A DNA stretch of 64,000 nt from Voacanga thouarsii (taxonomy: Eukaryota; Streptophyta; Magnoliopsida; Gentianales; Apocynaceae): contig JANUWF010001215.1 of assembly GCA_026120185.1 (NCBI GenBank), positions 178,068-242,067 of the forward strand, in the 5' to 3' direction. The notes under the pieces were generated by a model. That model was not told the origin of the DNA. It made no database searches and was given only the letters and a program-made list of their open reading frames with translations. The first letter of the stretch is position 1; each line of letters begins with the position of its first letter. Positions 1-10,935 of the stretch are shown piece after piece. Position numbers and translations under genes: made by a program.

Positions 1-440
1 TTTAAGTATTGTAGTTCTTTTACTATGAAAAAATATATAGCCAAATTCTTATTTTTCCTCTCTCTTTGGTATTTCTTCCCTCTTTTTATTTTTGGTTTAT
101 CCAAAAACAAGAACAAAGAAACTCTTCTTCTTAATACTGTTTGTTAGCAGTTGGTTGAGAAGACAATACCTTTTCCCTACCCGTAGTTTTCACCATCTGA
201 TTGGGTGGTGGAATATTCTGAGAACCAAAAGCCAAAAGGCATTCATGCAAACCAAATGAAGTTGACGAATTGCAATCTTCGATCTAGAGGTATCCACGAG
301 TGAACCAAGAGTTGATCAATCAACACCAACTCTATTGGTTTAGCCTAAGCAATTGAACAAACAAAATCACAGAGGTATAATATTTTGAAAAAAGCTTTTG
401 CTGTTACTTTCTACAATTTTTTGTTGTTTCTATATGCTTC
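1..440 (+). repeat. Fragment of a copia-type LTR (R/U5-like)
   Basis: This stretch resembles the downstream half of the copia-4 LTR near 63010-63210. Both have a TTCACC block, then a TATYCTGAGA motif, then TTCATGCAAAC, then an AGGTAT block followed by T-rich sequence. No tRNA-Met primer binding site follows, so the copy is truncated or its end is lost. It encodes nothing I can recognise. The match was made by eye and is patchy. Confidence 0.4.
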
Positions 441-706
441 TTAGCCACGATCAACCTTCAATCATACACTAGCATGAGTATACAATGCACACATAATAAA
501 TTCAATAAAATCCAAAGAAAAGTGAAAAGTTCAAGGATTTTGTGGTTTTATTGAAAAGAATCTCAAATGAATTTTACAATTATAACCACCAATTTGTGAA
601 AACCACACCTTCCAAAAACACTAAAGCATTTCTCAAACAACTAACAAAAAATTCCCACACTTTACTAGCTATTATACAAAAGGTGTCAACAATTGGGTAC
701 AACCCT
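441..706. other. Unassigned AT-rich sequence left of element A
   Basis: No gene, LTR end or primer site is visible. A 64-codon open frame at 542-736 crosses the border into element A and has no family features, so it is not called. The last five bases (ACCCT, 702-706) are the left target duplication of element A. The sequence therefore once continued directly at 15822. Confidence 0.5.
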
Positions 707-1930
707 TGTAACACCCCACTACCTATACCCCATTAGGGCTGAGGATATCACCCCGTCCACAAGACAAGGAGTCTTTATAACGAGGACAGACAAAATAAAA
801 TAAAATAAATACTTCAAAATTAAAATTATTACAACCTAGCAATACATAAACAAATTCAAAAATAAATGTCTGATGCTGTCTCTCAAAAGTAATACATAAG
901 AAAAATAACAGAGAGTCTTCAAAGTATAGGCAACATTCTACCTAATGACCTTCACAACAGGATTGACCTGAAAACATAGTATAAAAGGTGGTGAGATAAA
1001 AATCTCAGTAAGCCCATATGTGCTTTGAGTGTTTGAGGTAAACTGTTCATGTATGCAAGTTGTAAATGTTTCATAAAAGAAAGTGCTGGCAAGCATTAAA
1101 TATGTGTCATAAATGAAGAGTGATGTTTTGCTTTCCAAAACATACATGTGCACAATAAATACCACTACTCAAAAGAGGTAGACATGGCACCACACGTTAG
1201 GCCCCATAACAATATAATGATCAGAATGCCACACGTTGAGTATACTGCCATAAGGTAGGTGTACGGCCTATCGGGTGAGATACACTCCTCTATCTCTACA
1301 CCCCAAATTTACCGGTTCTCCATTCTGGGAACACACAGCCCACTTGACTGAACTTGCTTGCTCAGACCGGTATGACCTACTGGACTGGCGTCCTATTCGG
1401 GAAGGACTTACCCCTCAGAGGTGGTCACCTATTGAGAGACTTACCCTAACCTTTCAAAGACTAGTCCTACTAGTCTTCCCTTATTAAGTACTCAACGTTG
1501 TTCGTTCCACTTGGGAGAAAAAGTGATCATGCAATGATTTACTTGGAAATAACAATTATGGTTTCTAAAATTCTTGCCAAAGTTGAGTTTCATGAAATAT
1601 TTTGCTTTTTGTGTAAAATTAATTTCTTAGTTTTAAATAGCTTGCTTGACTAAAAGAAAAGAAAAATTGTCCATAATTGCTTTACAGTACAAATTCTCGT
1701 ATGCAATAAGTTGGCTTGCCACATTTGCTCTTCAAATAACTCCATGCAAGAACTTACCAAATCCTTACCTCTTATGAGATTCAAAGATCTTCCAAGGTTA
1801 ACCTAACCCTGCCTGGGGTAAACACAAGGTATAAGATAACATCTAAACCATATCTGCCTTACATAAATAATTCCTAGTTCATCTAGTTGCAACCATGACT
1901 AACCATGACCATGATGTCCTAGGCTTTAAT

Positions 1931-3855
1931 TGTAACACCCCACTACTGCGTACTCATAAAAGGGTGGGGATGTTGCCCCGTCCCGAGGACAAGGGGTCTT
2001 TAAAACGAGGTACATAATATAAAGTTGAACCAAAGATGTCAAAGCTTAGATAAATAAAGGGGAGCTCTTATTACATCAGAATCAAACTTGAGCAAGACTA
2101 AACATATGCAAACATCGGTTCTAAAAACATAAATGAACATCTGCCTCTCAAACATAAATTAAGTAGCAAAAGCTCCAACTACTAGACATCTCGCTTGGTC
2201 AGCAGTATCAGTCCCCTGAAAACATGATATAAAAATAGTGTGAGATTAACATCTCAGTAAGTCCGGTGTGTGCACATGGTACTTTGAATAGTTCATGTAT
2301 GCATAGCTGAAAACATTTGCAAAAATATTTGGCAAGTCATAAATAATTTCTCTTTACAAGGAGTGGAGTTTTCTCATTGTCACCCTTGGTATAAAATAAA
2401 ACCATCCACTCGAATAAACAGTCATGGCACCACACTTTGGGCCCCATGATAAGAGAATGATCAAGGCATCACACTTTGTGCACCTTGACAAGATTAGATT
2501 ACCACACTTTGGGCGTTCTGATCAAGGGTGGGTGTACGGCCCACCGGGTGAGATACTCCTCCATCTCTACACCCAACAAAACCATCCGAGTGTCCATGCC
2601 GGGAAATAATGGCTTACCAGGTATAAATGCTAGCTCGGACAGATCTGACCAATCAATACTATTGCATTTTCAAGCAGAGCTTATCATCTAGAGGTGGACT
2701 CCTGCCAAAAGAATCACTCAAACCCTCCAAGACTAGTATTATTAGCCTACCCTTATTGAGTACTCAACGAACATATCCGTTAATTCCTGATTCATAGTGT
2801 TTCTATAGCTTGGCTTGGTAAAACGTGGTTTTCTTTTAAAAAAAAGAGTTTTCTAAAACGTTTAAGAGAAAGATAGTTCTTAATAAAGGCGTTAGATGAC
2901 AAAATCATTTAGAGAATAAACATCCACGTTTACAACCCAAGTAATCATAGTTCAACAATAGTTTCACAAAGTTTTACAACATTTGACTTGCCACCACAAG
3001 CATTTAACAAAAAGAGTTTATGCAAGGACTTACGTGGTACGCCTCAAATAAACATGATAAAAATCAATTGCTTGCTTTATTCAAATAACCTCCCAATCTA
3101 GAATCACATAATATCATGATCAGGATCTCAATCATCTCAATCATGCATATAAACTCACTTATTCTCATAAACAAATCAAGACCCATCATCTAACTTCAAA
3201 TAAATCACTCATTCCTTGAAATAAATATACCATGAACATATACCCATCAAAGACATGTATAATATATCAAAAAGGTCTCGACTTAACCATCAAAATTCAT
3301 ATCCATCATTATCACAACAAAACATAACATCGCTATCCATTGAACATGCTTTACACATACTCATCTCAAGATATACATCTATCCCAACTAAACACATTCA
3401 TCGTGCTATTATATTCCCATAGACATCATCAATCACATTAAACCTTATTTACGTCACCAAGGATAAGAACTCTTTTACCTTACAAAAACCGGATTAACAA
3501 GATCAAGATGCCCCTATGATGTTCGCCATGAGTTCACTTGAGAAGAAGGGAAAGCTGTCTTCTTTAATTCCTCTTAGGGAGCATTTTGATTTTTTCCTCG
3601 ATTGCTCCTGTGTTTTTTCGAAAATTGCAGAGCAGGGTTTGCTGGAAATTTTTGTGCAGCAGGGATGGAATAGATTGCTGCTTTGGCTTAGGGTTAGGAG
3701 AGTTTGATTTAGGATTTAGAAGTTGATGCTATAAAGGACTCTTAATGGTTCTAAACCTCTTTGGGCAGCAATGGCGGAAAAAAAGCAGTTTGATGTACCC
3801 TTTTGCTGGCCGAAATTGGGAGTGGTTGAGGGGAGAAAAGCGGTCTGAAATTGTA
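1931..3855 (-). repeat. Truncated family-B LTR inside the element A LTR
   Basis: Starts TGTAACACCCC and matches 56706 to about 58740, the solo LTR B2, including the CCCGTCC...ACAAGGGGTCTTTAAAACGAGG block. It stops at AAATTGT (about 3853), where family-A LTR sequence resumes. Compared with B2 it lacks about 140 bases around 3570. Only the end proximal to the LTR 3' terminus is present, so this is not a simple solo LTR. The join also removed about 680 bases of the host LTR. Confidence 0.8.
2756..2767. other. TTGAGTACTCAA palindrome, family-B fragment
   Basis: Exact 12-bp palindrome about 825 bp from the LTR 3' terminus. The same motif sits at a similar distance in family A and C LTRs. Confidence 0.6.
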
Positions 3856-4333
3856 AACTAATCCATTCTTGAACATACACTTGAATTAACACATACTATC
3901 ACATGGTCAATCTCCTACTAGGCACAATCATCATTCATGACCTCAATGAAAAATAGGAACATAAAAGCCTAATCACCATTTGTGACATAACATCTATCAT
4001 GCATCAAAACATTCTTATATCTCATTAAACATGATGAACATATATTAAATCAAAAGAAAATTCCTTATAGCTTAATCATACATTCTATCTCTCATGTCCT
4101 AACTCCATCCCTTCCATCCATATATATATACTCAACCCGCATTCATATTCAATCTTCCTATCAACATCTAAGAGACATGAATTCAGAAATTAAAAGGAGG
4201 ATTTAAGAAGAAATACTTGATAGACAGTCACTTGATGAAGATTTCTTGATGATTTCTTTATTAATAAAGGTCACTGCGATTGAGAGCCTTTTGATGTTAG
4301 AAAAACAGCTATGGTTGGCCATCATCATTTCGG

Positions 4334-4335
<2 letters not shown>

Positions 4336-4383
<48 letters not shown>
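4336..4383. repeat. (GA)24 microsatellite in LTR
   Basis: Uninterrupted GA run next to GGCCGA. It lies at the same LTR position as the runs at 13863-13908, 35774-35794 and 48771-48828, so it is an inherited part of the family-A LTR. Confidence 0.95.
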
Positions 4384-4386
<3 letters not shown>

Positions 4387-5774
4387 AGAGCATTAGAATG
4401 GAACATTAAAAATTGAATAGAAGAGGAAGAACAAGAAGGTTATGCTTGGTTTACCTCTTGATGTTCTTGGAACCTTCAATAAAAAAAATTAGTTTTGATC
4501 CATTTGAAAATTCTAGTTTACGTGATTTCAAGTTATAAAGACCAGAAATGAAGACTAGGGATTAAGTAAGAATGATCTGGAGTATTTTAGAGTGATTGGA
4601 GGTGTTTAGGATAGGTTTAGGCTTGAAGGTATGAAGTGTGCGTTCTTGGGAGAATTGAGAGAAAATTGTTTGAGAATAGCTGGAAATGCTATTGGCCAAA
4701 CGGCCTAGAGTAGATATCAGTTTCGGTTTTCAGCTAGAAGGAGAGAAAAGTGTTCATTTTTTTTTTAAATTCAAATGGAGGAAAATGAGGACTTGTTCAA
4801 GGTAGAAGATTAGTTAATGGTGGTTGATCATTGGAGGTCTCTTTGCTCTTCAATGGTGTAGGCTGAACATGCTAATTTCAGTGCAAAGAATGGAGGTTGT
4901 TTAGGTTATAATGCTAGCCAAAATTCAGTCTATAATGGCAGAGAAATTCTGGTTTGATCAACTGCTACAAGAGTATTTTAAAGGAGCAAAAATTCTGGAA
5001 TTAGTTTGAAGTTCAAATGAGTTTTGGATAGAGTAATCTTAGGAGCTTTTTGAGGTAGGATCATGGAGTTCAAGAACTCAAGGTTAGTAGGGAGGTCAAT
5101 GGTGTTCAGTTCATGGCTGAACAAGCTCCAATTTTCAGAGGTTTGAATGGTGGTTTTTGGCCTTGTCATTGAGAACCCCAGGCTGGAAATTTTCCTTGTT
5201 TTCAATGTTTAAGAATGCTTGAATGATGATGGTTTTTTGGTGCAGAATTTTCTGCATTCTTTGGTCCAATTTGCAGCTGTTTTTCTGGGGTGTTTGAGGG
5301 TTTTTTAATGGTGGTTTTCCAGCCTTTTCCCTGAAGAAAAACAGAGGAAGTTTCAGTTGATTTGAAGCCCAAAAGATGGCTTTAATTCCAGCTTCCAAAG
5401 CAGCGAATTGCTGCAGGAAAATTTCTGGTTTGCAAAAGTTTGTGCAGTCCAAAAATGCCCAGAATTTTCTGCTTCAACCTCACATGAAATGACCATTTTT
5501 CTGACAGCAAATGGGGTAAGTATGTTGGCTGAAATATTTGAAAACCATCCAGCAAAAATTCTGGAAAATTTTCAGATTTTCCTTTGCTAAATCATGAACA
5601 AAATGAAGGTAGGATTGAAAGTATAACTATAGTGATTTATTTTCCTTAGGAACCCTTCCTAACCTTTCTCCCTATTTTCGGCCAATCCCCATCCTCAAGA
5701 GCTGATTTTCGAATTCCAATTGCTAGGGATTTATCACAGAATTTTTGGAATTGGGGATTTATCACTTAAGTGAT

Positions 5775-5838
5775 GGGATTTGAACTCATGGCCTTAAAGA
5801 TTAATTCACAAAGCTCTAACCACATAATCACGCTAACT
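5775..5838 (-). other. tRNA-like segment in family-A LTR (left copy)
   Basis: Read on the minus strand it has a D-arm/A-box-like GTGATTATGTGGTTAGAGC, then about 35 bases later a T-arm/B-box-like GTTCAAATCCC. This matches the internal pol III promoter layout of tRNA genes and tRNA-derived SINE heads. No clear 7-bp acceptor stem is visible, so it is not called a functional tRNA. Confidence 0.5.
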
Positions 5839-6082
5839 CTTGTTCTTATTTTCTCACCTAAATATCCTTCTTATCTAAACCTCAAGCCATCTTCCTATTT
5901 TAACCTCAAACAAAATTACCTTTTTACCCTTCCCACCCAATAAGCAAAAGTAAGCCATTTAACCTATAAACTATAATTCTAAAGCACATAAAATCATTTA
6001 AAAAGTATATTTTTTTTGTAGAATGACATGATATGCATCCCAACCCCCTTACTCTAAGGTTGACTTTAGGTGGGGTTTCTCG

Positions 6083-6095
6083 TCCTCCCATCTTT
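6083..6095 (-). promoter_or_regulatory. Polypurine tract of element A
   Basis: Reads AAAGATGGGAGGA on the minus strand, directly before the 3' LTR start, the usual site of plus-strand DNA priming. It follows the remnant of the pol C-terminus. Confidence 0.75.
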
Positions 6096-6413
6096 AGAAG
6101 AATTTCATTCCGAAATTCAGGCATACCTTTATCTATGATCGGGATACTTCCGTTTTACCCACTCTTCTGTATCCCATGTGGCATTCCGCGTGCCATGATG
6201 CTCCCACTATACCTTTATTGTAGGGATCTACTTGTTCCAGAGAGTCTTGATACTTCGGTCCAGAATTTTCACTAGTTTCTCCACATAGCTCAAGTCGTGT
6301 TGCAATACTAACATCTCACTATCCAAAACTTGTCCGTGGTTGGCATTGTACTTATTCAACTGAGATACATGAAACACATCGTGTATTCTTGTCAACCTAT
6401 CTGGTAAATCCAA
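6096..6413 (-). pseudogene. pol: Element A integrase C-terminus with chromodomain-like remnant
   Basis: Minus-strand continuation of integrase after a stop. The open part (6228-6413) shows RIHDVFHVSQLNKY, which in Ty3/gypsy integrases follows the GPF/Y module. It goes on to VEKLVKILDRSIKTLWNK, which resembles the start of a chromodomain (ILDR...LRNK). Downstream another frame gives VGASWHA, like the chromodomain WE...ATWE segment, then a terminal EFRNEILLKMGG typical of the polyprotein end just before the PPT. Known chromodomains of this class are thought to guide integration to heterochromatin. Here the region is frameshifted and not functional. Confidence 0.65.
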
Positions 6414-7178
6414 TCAATATGCCACCAATCCAATTCTCTCCTTTATCGAAAACGGTCCCAAATACCTCGGATTCAGCTTTCCATCATTTGGATGCTTCAG
6501 AATTCCTCTATTCGGTGTCAATCTTACGAACACACTGTCTCCTACATGAAATTCTATCTCTCTCCGCCTATTATCTGTATAACTCTTTTGTCGGCTCTGG
6601 GCTGCTTTCAGCCTTTCTCTGATCAGCTTGACTTTATCCAACATTTCCTGAACACAGACTTCTCTAGACTTCCTTATATGGCCGTCATTTGACCAACACC
6701 AGTATGTAGGTACTTGACACTTATGTCCATATAATGCTTCATACGGAGCCATTCCAATCAAAGACTGATAGCTATTGTTGTACGCTAATTCTGCATACGG
6801 TACACATTCGATCCACTTATCCCTGAAATCCAATACACAAATTCTTAACATGTCCTTTAATATCTGAATACGCCTTTCTGATTGACCATCGATTTGTGAA
6901 GGCACTATTGTACTAAACTTTATATTGGAACCCATTGATTCTTGAAACTTGCACCAAAATAGGGATGTAAATCTTGGGTCTCGGTCAAACACAATACTCG
7001 AGGGCACTTCATGCAATCTGACTATTTCTTGCACATAAGTCTGAGCTAACTTCTCCATTAAATCCCTTACGTTCACCAGTATAAAATGTGCTAACTTGGT
7101 CAATCGATCTACTACTACCCATATAGCATCCTTTTGGGTCCTTGTCAGAAGGAGTCTAGTAACGAAGTCTATGGTCAC
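6414..7178 (-). pseudogene. pol: Element A integrase catalytic core (254 open codons)
   Basis: The longest open frame in the window. It carries a complete DD35E catalytic triad: D24 in VVDRLTKLAHF, D65 in VFDRDPRFTS, and E101 in DGQSERRIQ, with 35 residues between D65 and E101. Further conserved blocks are YAELAYNNSYQ and APYEALYGH, and a GPF/Y module RYLGPFSIKERIG near residue 240. The enzyme would insert the cDNA into the genome. It is open here only because this segment has escaped stops. It has no own start signal and is flanked by broken pol sequence. The methionine at the start of the frame is internal to the ancestral polyprotein. Confidence 0.85.
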
Positions 7179-7481
7179 CTCTTACCATTTCCACTTAGGT
7201 ACTGGTAACGGTTGCAACAATCCTGCCGACTTTTTGTGCTCTGCTTTGACTTTCTAACAGGTCAGACATGTTGAAACATACTTAACCACGTTCCTCTTCA
7301 TTTTGAGCCACTAGTAAGCCCTTTTCAGGTCTTGATACATTTTCACCTCTCCCGGATAAATTGCATACTTGCTTTTATACGTTTCCTCTAAAATCTTATC
7401 CTTTAACTGGTGCTCATCAGGTACACACTAACAGTCTCGAAAATACAGAACTCCCATTTTGTCCTATCAGAAATCACTACC
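7179..7481 (-). pseudogene. pol: Element A integrase zinc-binding N-terminus, degenerate
   Basis: Minus-strand translation gives AIYPGEVKMYQDLKRAY, a stop, WLKMKRNVVKYVSTCLTC and another stop. This corresponds to the HHCC domain of Ty3/gypsy integrases. The usual HPG histidine is tyrosine (CAT to TAT), a tryptophan codon is TAG, and the residue after CLTC is a stop. The CxxC pair is kept. All three changes are C/T or G/A transitions. Confidence 0.75.
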
Positions 7482-8135
7482 TTACCATTTAAGCTCCTTA
7501 TCCTTGAAAAGTTGAAATTCCATTTTACTTTGCTGAGCCTCGATGATTTCCCACCTTAGGTCCAGTATCAATCTTAGATTGCTAACAATAATCCTCTCTT
7601 CTTGCACTTCTGCTTTTCTATCCAACATGTCTTGGACCACTTGAATCTTTTGCACTCTTAGCCTAGCCATTTTGACTTTACGGCTCAGAGTATCAGCAAC
7701 AACGTTAGCCTTTTCGGGGTGGTAGTTGATAGGGCAACGATACTCTTCAAAAAATTCCATCCATCTTCATTGCGTAAAATTCAAATCCTTCCGAGTGAAG
7801 ATGTACTTCAAACTATTGTGATCGGTAAACACTTCATATTCAGCTCCATACAAATAGTGCCGCCATTTTTTTAAAGAAAATATAATGGCAGCCAATACCA
7901 AATCATGTGTGGGATAATTGACTTCATGAGGCTTCAACTTTCGAGAAGCATAGGCAATTACCTTCCTGTCCTACATCAATACTGCTCCCAAACCTTACTT
8001 TGAAGCGTCTGTATACAAAGCGTAAAGCTTATCTCCCTCTGGAAAACTTAACACGGGTGCTGTCATTAACCTCCACTTCAGCTCTTGAAAGCTCTTTTTG
8101 CATTTCTCATTCCAGATAAAGGGTACGTCCTTTCT
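7482..8135 (-). pseudogene. pol: Element A RNase H domain, degenerate
   Basis: Minus-strand frames give YALYTDASK, then [22 protein letters not shown], then [18 protein letters not shown], then MEFFEEYRCPINYHPEKAN and VVADTLSRK. These are the standard blocks of a gypsy RNase H, with the acidic residues in YTDAS and ADTLSR and the DHNSLKY motif visible. At least four stops interrupt it. It is joined to RT on the upstream side without a gap. Confidence 0.85.
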
Positions 8136-9012
8136 CTACAGCCAGGTCATAAAAGATGCTAGTATTGAAAATTCTTTAATAAACCTCCTATAATAGCCGG
8201 CCAATCCCAAGAATCTTTGAATCTCCATGATGTTCTCTGGTTGCTTCAAGTTCGAAACTACTTCAACTTTTTCTAAGTCCACCTTGATTCCATCATTGGT
8301 TATCACATGGCCAAGAAATGCCATACTATCTAGCCAAAACTCGCACTTGCTAAATTTGGCGTAATGCTTGTGCTCTCTTAGCTTTTCCAACACTAGCTTC
8401 AAATGTTTTACATGATCCTCTGGGCTCTTAGAGTATATAAGTATGTTATCGATGAAGACCACCACGAACTTATCTAAGTAGGGTTGGAAAACTAGAGGCA
8501 TCAAATCCATAAATACTGCTGGTGCATTGGTCATCCCAAAAGGCATCACCATAAATTCACAATAACCATATCTTGTGTTGAAGGCCGTCTTAGGAATGTC
8601 CTCCTCTTTTATCCTCACTTGATAGTATCCTTGCTTCAAATCCAATTTGGAATAACAACTGGAACCTTGCAACTGGTCGAGCAGCTCATCAATTAACAGT
8701 AGATGATACTTATTCTAGATAGTTAGGTTGTTCAAGCCTCAGTAGTCGATACATAACCTCAAGGTTCCTCATTCTTCTTCACAAATAGCACTGGTGCTCC
8801 CAGGGTGACATGTTAGGTCTGATGTAGCCTTGCCTCACCAACTCTTCTAGCTACTCATTCACTTCTTTCTGCTCCACCAATGCCATCTGATATGGAGTTT
8901 GGGATACTGGTTCTGCCCCGGGACTAGATCAACAGTAAACTCAACTTCTTAGTTGGGAGGTAGAGAAATGAGTTCCACAAGGAACACATCAGGAAAATCC
9001 CTTACCACCTTA
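8136..9012 (-). pseudogene. pol: Element A reverse transcriptase, degenerate
   Basis: The N-terminal part (about 8680-9012) shows DFPDVFLVELISLPPN, EVEFTVDLVPG, LVRQGYIRPNMSPW with several stops. The open part 8136-8672 contains [38 protein letters not shown] and the catalytic block FIDNILIYS at 8445-8456. The second catalytic aspartate of FIDD is asparagine (GAC to AAC), which would abolish polymerisation. The first aspartate, in LDLKQGY, is present. The domain continues to [16 protein letters not shown] before RNase H. This is a gypsy-type RT ([14 protein letters not shown]). Confidence 0.9.
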
Positions 9013-9640
9013 GTATCTTCGAGGGTACACTGGTCTTTTGGCTTATTTATCACATAGGTCAAATATCCTTAACATCCTTGCTTCAACAATTTCCAGGCTT
9101 TTGCTCCAGCTATCAAAAACTTCAACCCTCATACTCTCTTGCCATTGAACTCCAACACATTGCATCCTGGTCTAATGAACTAAATGAACTTATTCTTACA
9201 ATATATTCTTGCCCTATACTTAGCTAGCCAATCCATACCCAAAATTAAGTCATAGTCATCAATAGCCAAGACTATCAATCTCTCCCTAAGCTTTCTCTCC
9301 CTACTTCAATCTTACAATTCTACACATATCGATTCGCTTGTACCATTTTCCCCAAGGGTGTACTCACCAATAAGGTAAAAGGTAGTTCTACTCCATCCCA
9401 ACCCAAATGATGTGCACAATTCTTGTTTAAATAGGAATGGGTAGATCCAGGGTCTATCAATGCATTAACGGAACGACCTTGGATAGTAAACGTACCTTCC
9501 ACCACTGTTGCATCTACTCTAACCTCCTCGCAGTTAAGAGCAAAAACTTTTGCTTTTACCTGTGGCTTCTGAGTTCCATTTCCGGAGGCTCCCGCAGCAT
9601 TGGCTTGAGTGGTTCTCACTATCTAAGTCGGGTAATCACT
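9013..9640 (-). pseudogene. pol: Element A aspartic protease region
   Basis: An open 99-codon frame at 9320-9619 carries NALIDPGSTHSYL, the retroviral-type aspartic protease motif of plant gypsy elements (DSGSTHSF in most). The catalytic aspartate is at residue 56 (9452-9454). The usual serine after it is proline. The protein continues to HHLGWDGVELPFTLLVSTPLG. Positions 9013-9319 are the degenerate protease-RT linker. A 20-bp tandem duplication (9616-9633 and 9636-9653) sits just before the open frame, near the gag-protease border, and shifts the frame. Confidence 0.75.
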
Positions 9641-10690
9641 ATCTAAGTCGGGTTTCCTTACCCAACTTAGAGAAGTTTAGGGTAGGTGTTTCACAGATGA
9701 TTCGAGTATCTGCAATGGTAGCATTTCTACTCAACTCCCCGGGATCAACAATTTTTCTCTATATGGCCACTTTTCCCGTAGTGCTGGCATAATGGAAGAT
9801 TCTGAGTAGGACCAACTGGTGCTATTCGTGCTTGCTTCCCTCAGTTTTGCCATTGTTGGATGGCAGGGCGCTTATTAAGTTGCTACCATTGGAAAGGTCT
9901 CGGTGGTTATCTTGGTGGTGGGAAAGGTTTTGGTACCATCCGGCTGCAATCCTCATTCTCAGTCTAGGTTGCTGTGTTTATGGCCCCTAAATAGGTCATT
10001 GGTGGAGAAGGTGCCAACACCCTTCATAACTCCTGCCTCAATCCCTTAACAAATTGCCTTGTTCTGTTCTGTTCTGTATCCACCAGCCTTTTGCAGTACT
10101 TCGATAACTGAGTAAAACGTGCTACATACTGTGCCACCGTCATGCCTCTCTGCTTCAGATTCTACAATTCGTCTTCCCTTTTCTCCACTATCCACTGAGA
10201 GATATATTCAGCTCTGAATGCCTCCACGAAGTTGGCCCACGTCTAGTCCTGATTGATCATCTCCCAGTTATCTTGAACTCGTTGACACCATGCCTAAGCT
10301 GGACCCTTCAGCCGAAATGCAGCAAATTTCACCATTCCCTTCTCAGTGTATTAAAGCGTAGCAAAGATATCCTCCTTCTGTTCCACCCACTGCTCCACCA
10401 TTTGGTCTTACTCCGCTTCTCCCAAGAAGATGGGAAGTTGAAGTTTTAGGAAACTCTCTAGTGCTTCATCTTCCCCCTTTAAATTCCTCCACTCAATCAA
10501 GGTTTGCAAAATCTTGGTCATTGTTGAATGCTTGCCCCACAGTTACGTTGACAAGTTCCAATGATCCCATTTTTTGCTACGGTTCGTTCTCATTTCCCCG
10601 GTTTGGTGATGGCATCTGAGTTGTATCAAACTTCGATGTCACGGGCTCTACCTCAGGAACCCTTCTGCTAGATGTGGACTGCACGACGCT
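9641..10690 (-). pseudogene. gag: Element A gag, degenerate, with altered zinc knuckle
   Basis: Broken minus-strand frames show gag-type blocks: MVEQWVEQKEDIFATL, MVKFAAFRLKG, AFRAEYISQWIVEKRE, MTVAQYVARFTQLSKYC and RQFVKGL. These match the capsid (Retrotrans_gag) domain of plant gypsy elements. A CCHC zinc knuckle follows at 9748-9789 as CQHYGKSGHIEKNC, in which the second cysteine is tyrosine. Many stops and frame changes are present. Gag would package element RNA into particles. The segment ends next to protease as expected for a gag-pol fusion. Confidence 0.75.
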
Positions 10691-10935
10691 TAGGTGCCAT
10701 TCTAAATCATGTCCCAGATAATGAGTTTATGCATCAAAGTTTAAAACATTTAAATCGAGCATACCTTCACATTCGAGGTTTAAGTAAAAGAAAATCATAT
10801 GCAAATTTTGTATAAAGAATTACATTTAGATTTTTCTCAAGATTTATTCTTATTTGCATAAATTTTGAAATAAAGCAATAAATATGAATAGATCCCTTAG
10901 CACAAGAATTTATTGAAAGCTGTAAATAAAACATC
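10691..10935. other. Spacer between gag and leader ORF of element A
   Basis: AT-rich sequence with short open frames only. No motif or family is recognisable. Confidence 0.5.

Larger units (their letters stand above)
707..6082 (-). repeat. 3' LTR of element A (left copy)
   Basis: Begins TGTAACACCCC on the plus strand and ends near 6082, where the expected terminal TGTGAAACC (minus strand) has decayed to CGAGAAACC. It aligns with 11485-15816 over most of its length. Two large differences stand out. Positions 1931-3855 (family B sequence) replace about 680 bases present in the other copy at roughly 12710-13387. About 220 bases present at 15275-15497 are missing here near 5745. Without the B fragment the LTR is about 3.45 kb. 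Short open frames inside (for example 1275-1487 and 5135-5452) show no protein family and are LTR noise. Confidence 0.88.

Noticed and set aside
4336..4383. Regular repeat as a CRISPR or telomere-like array
   Set aside because: It is a plain GA dinucleotide run fixed in the LTR family.
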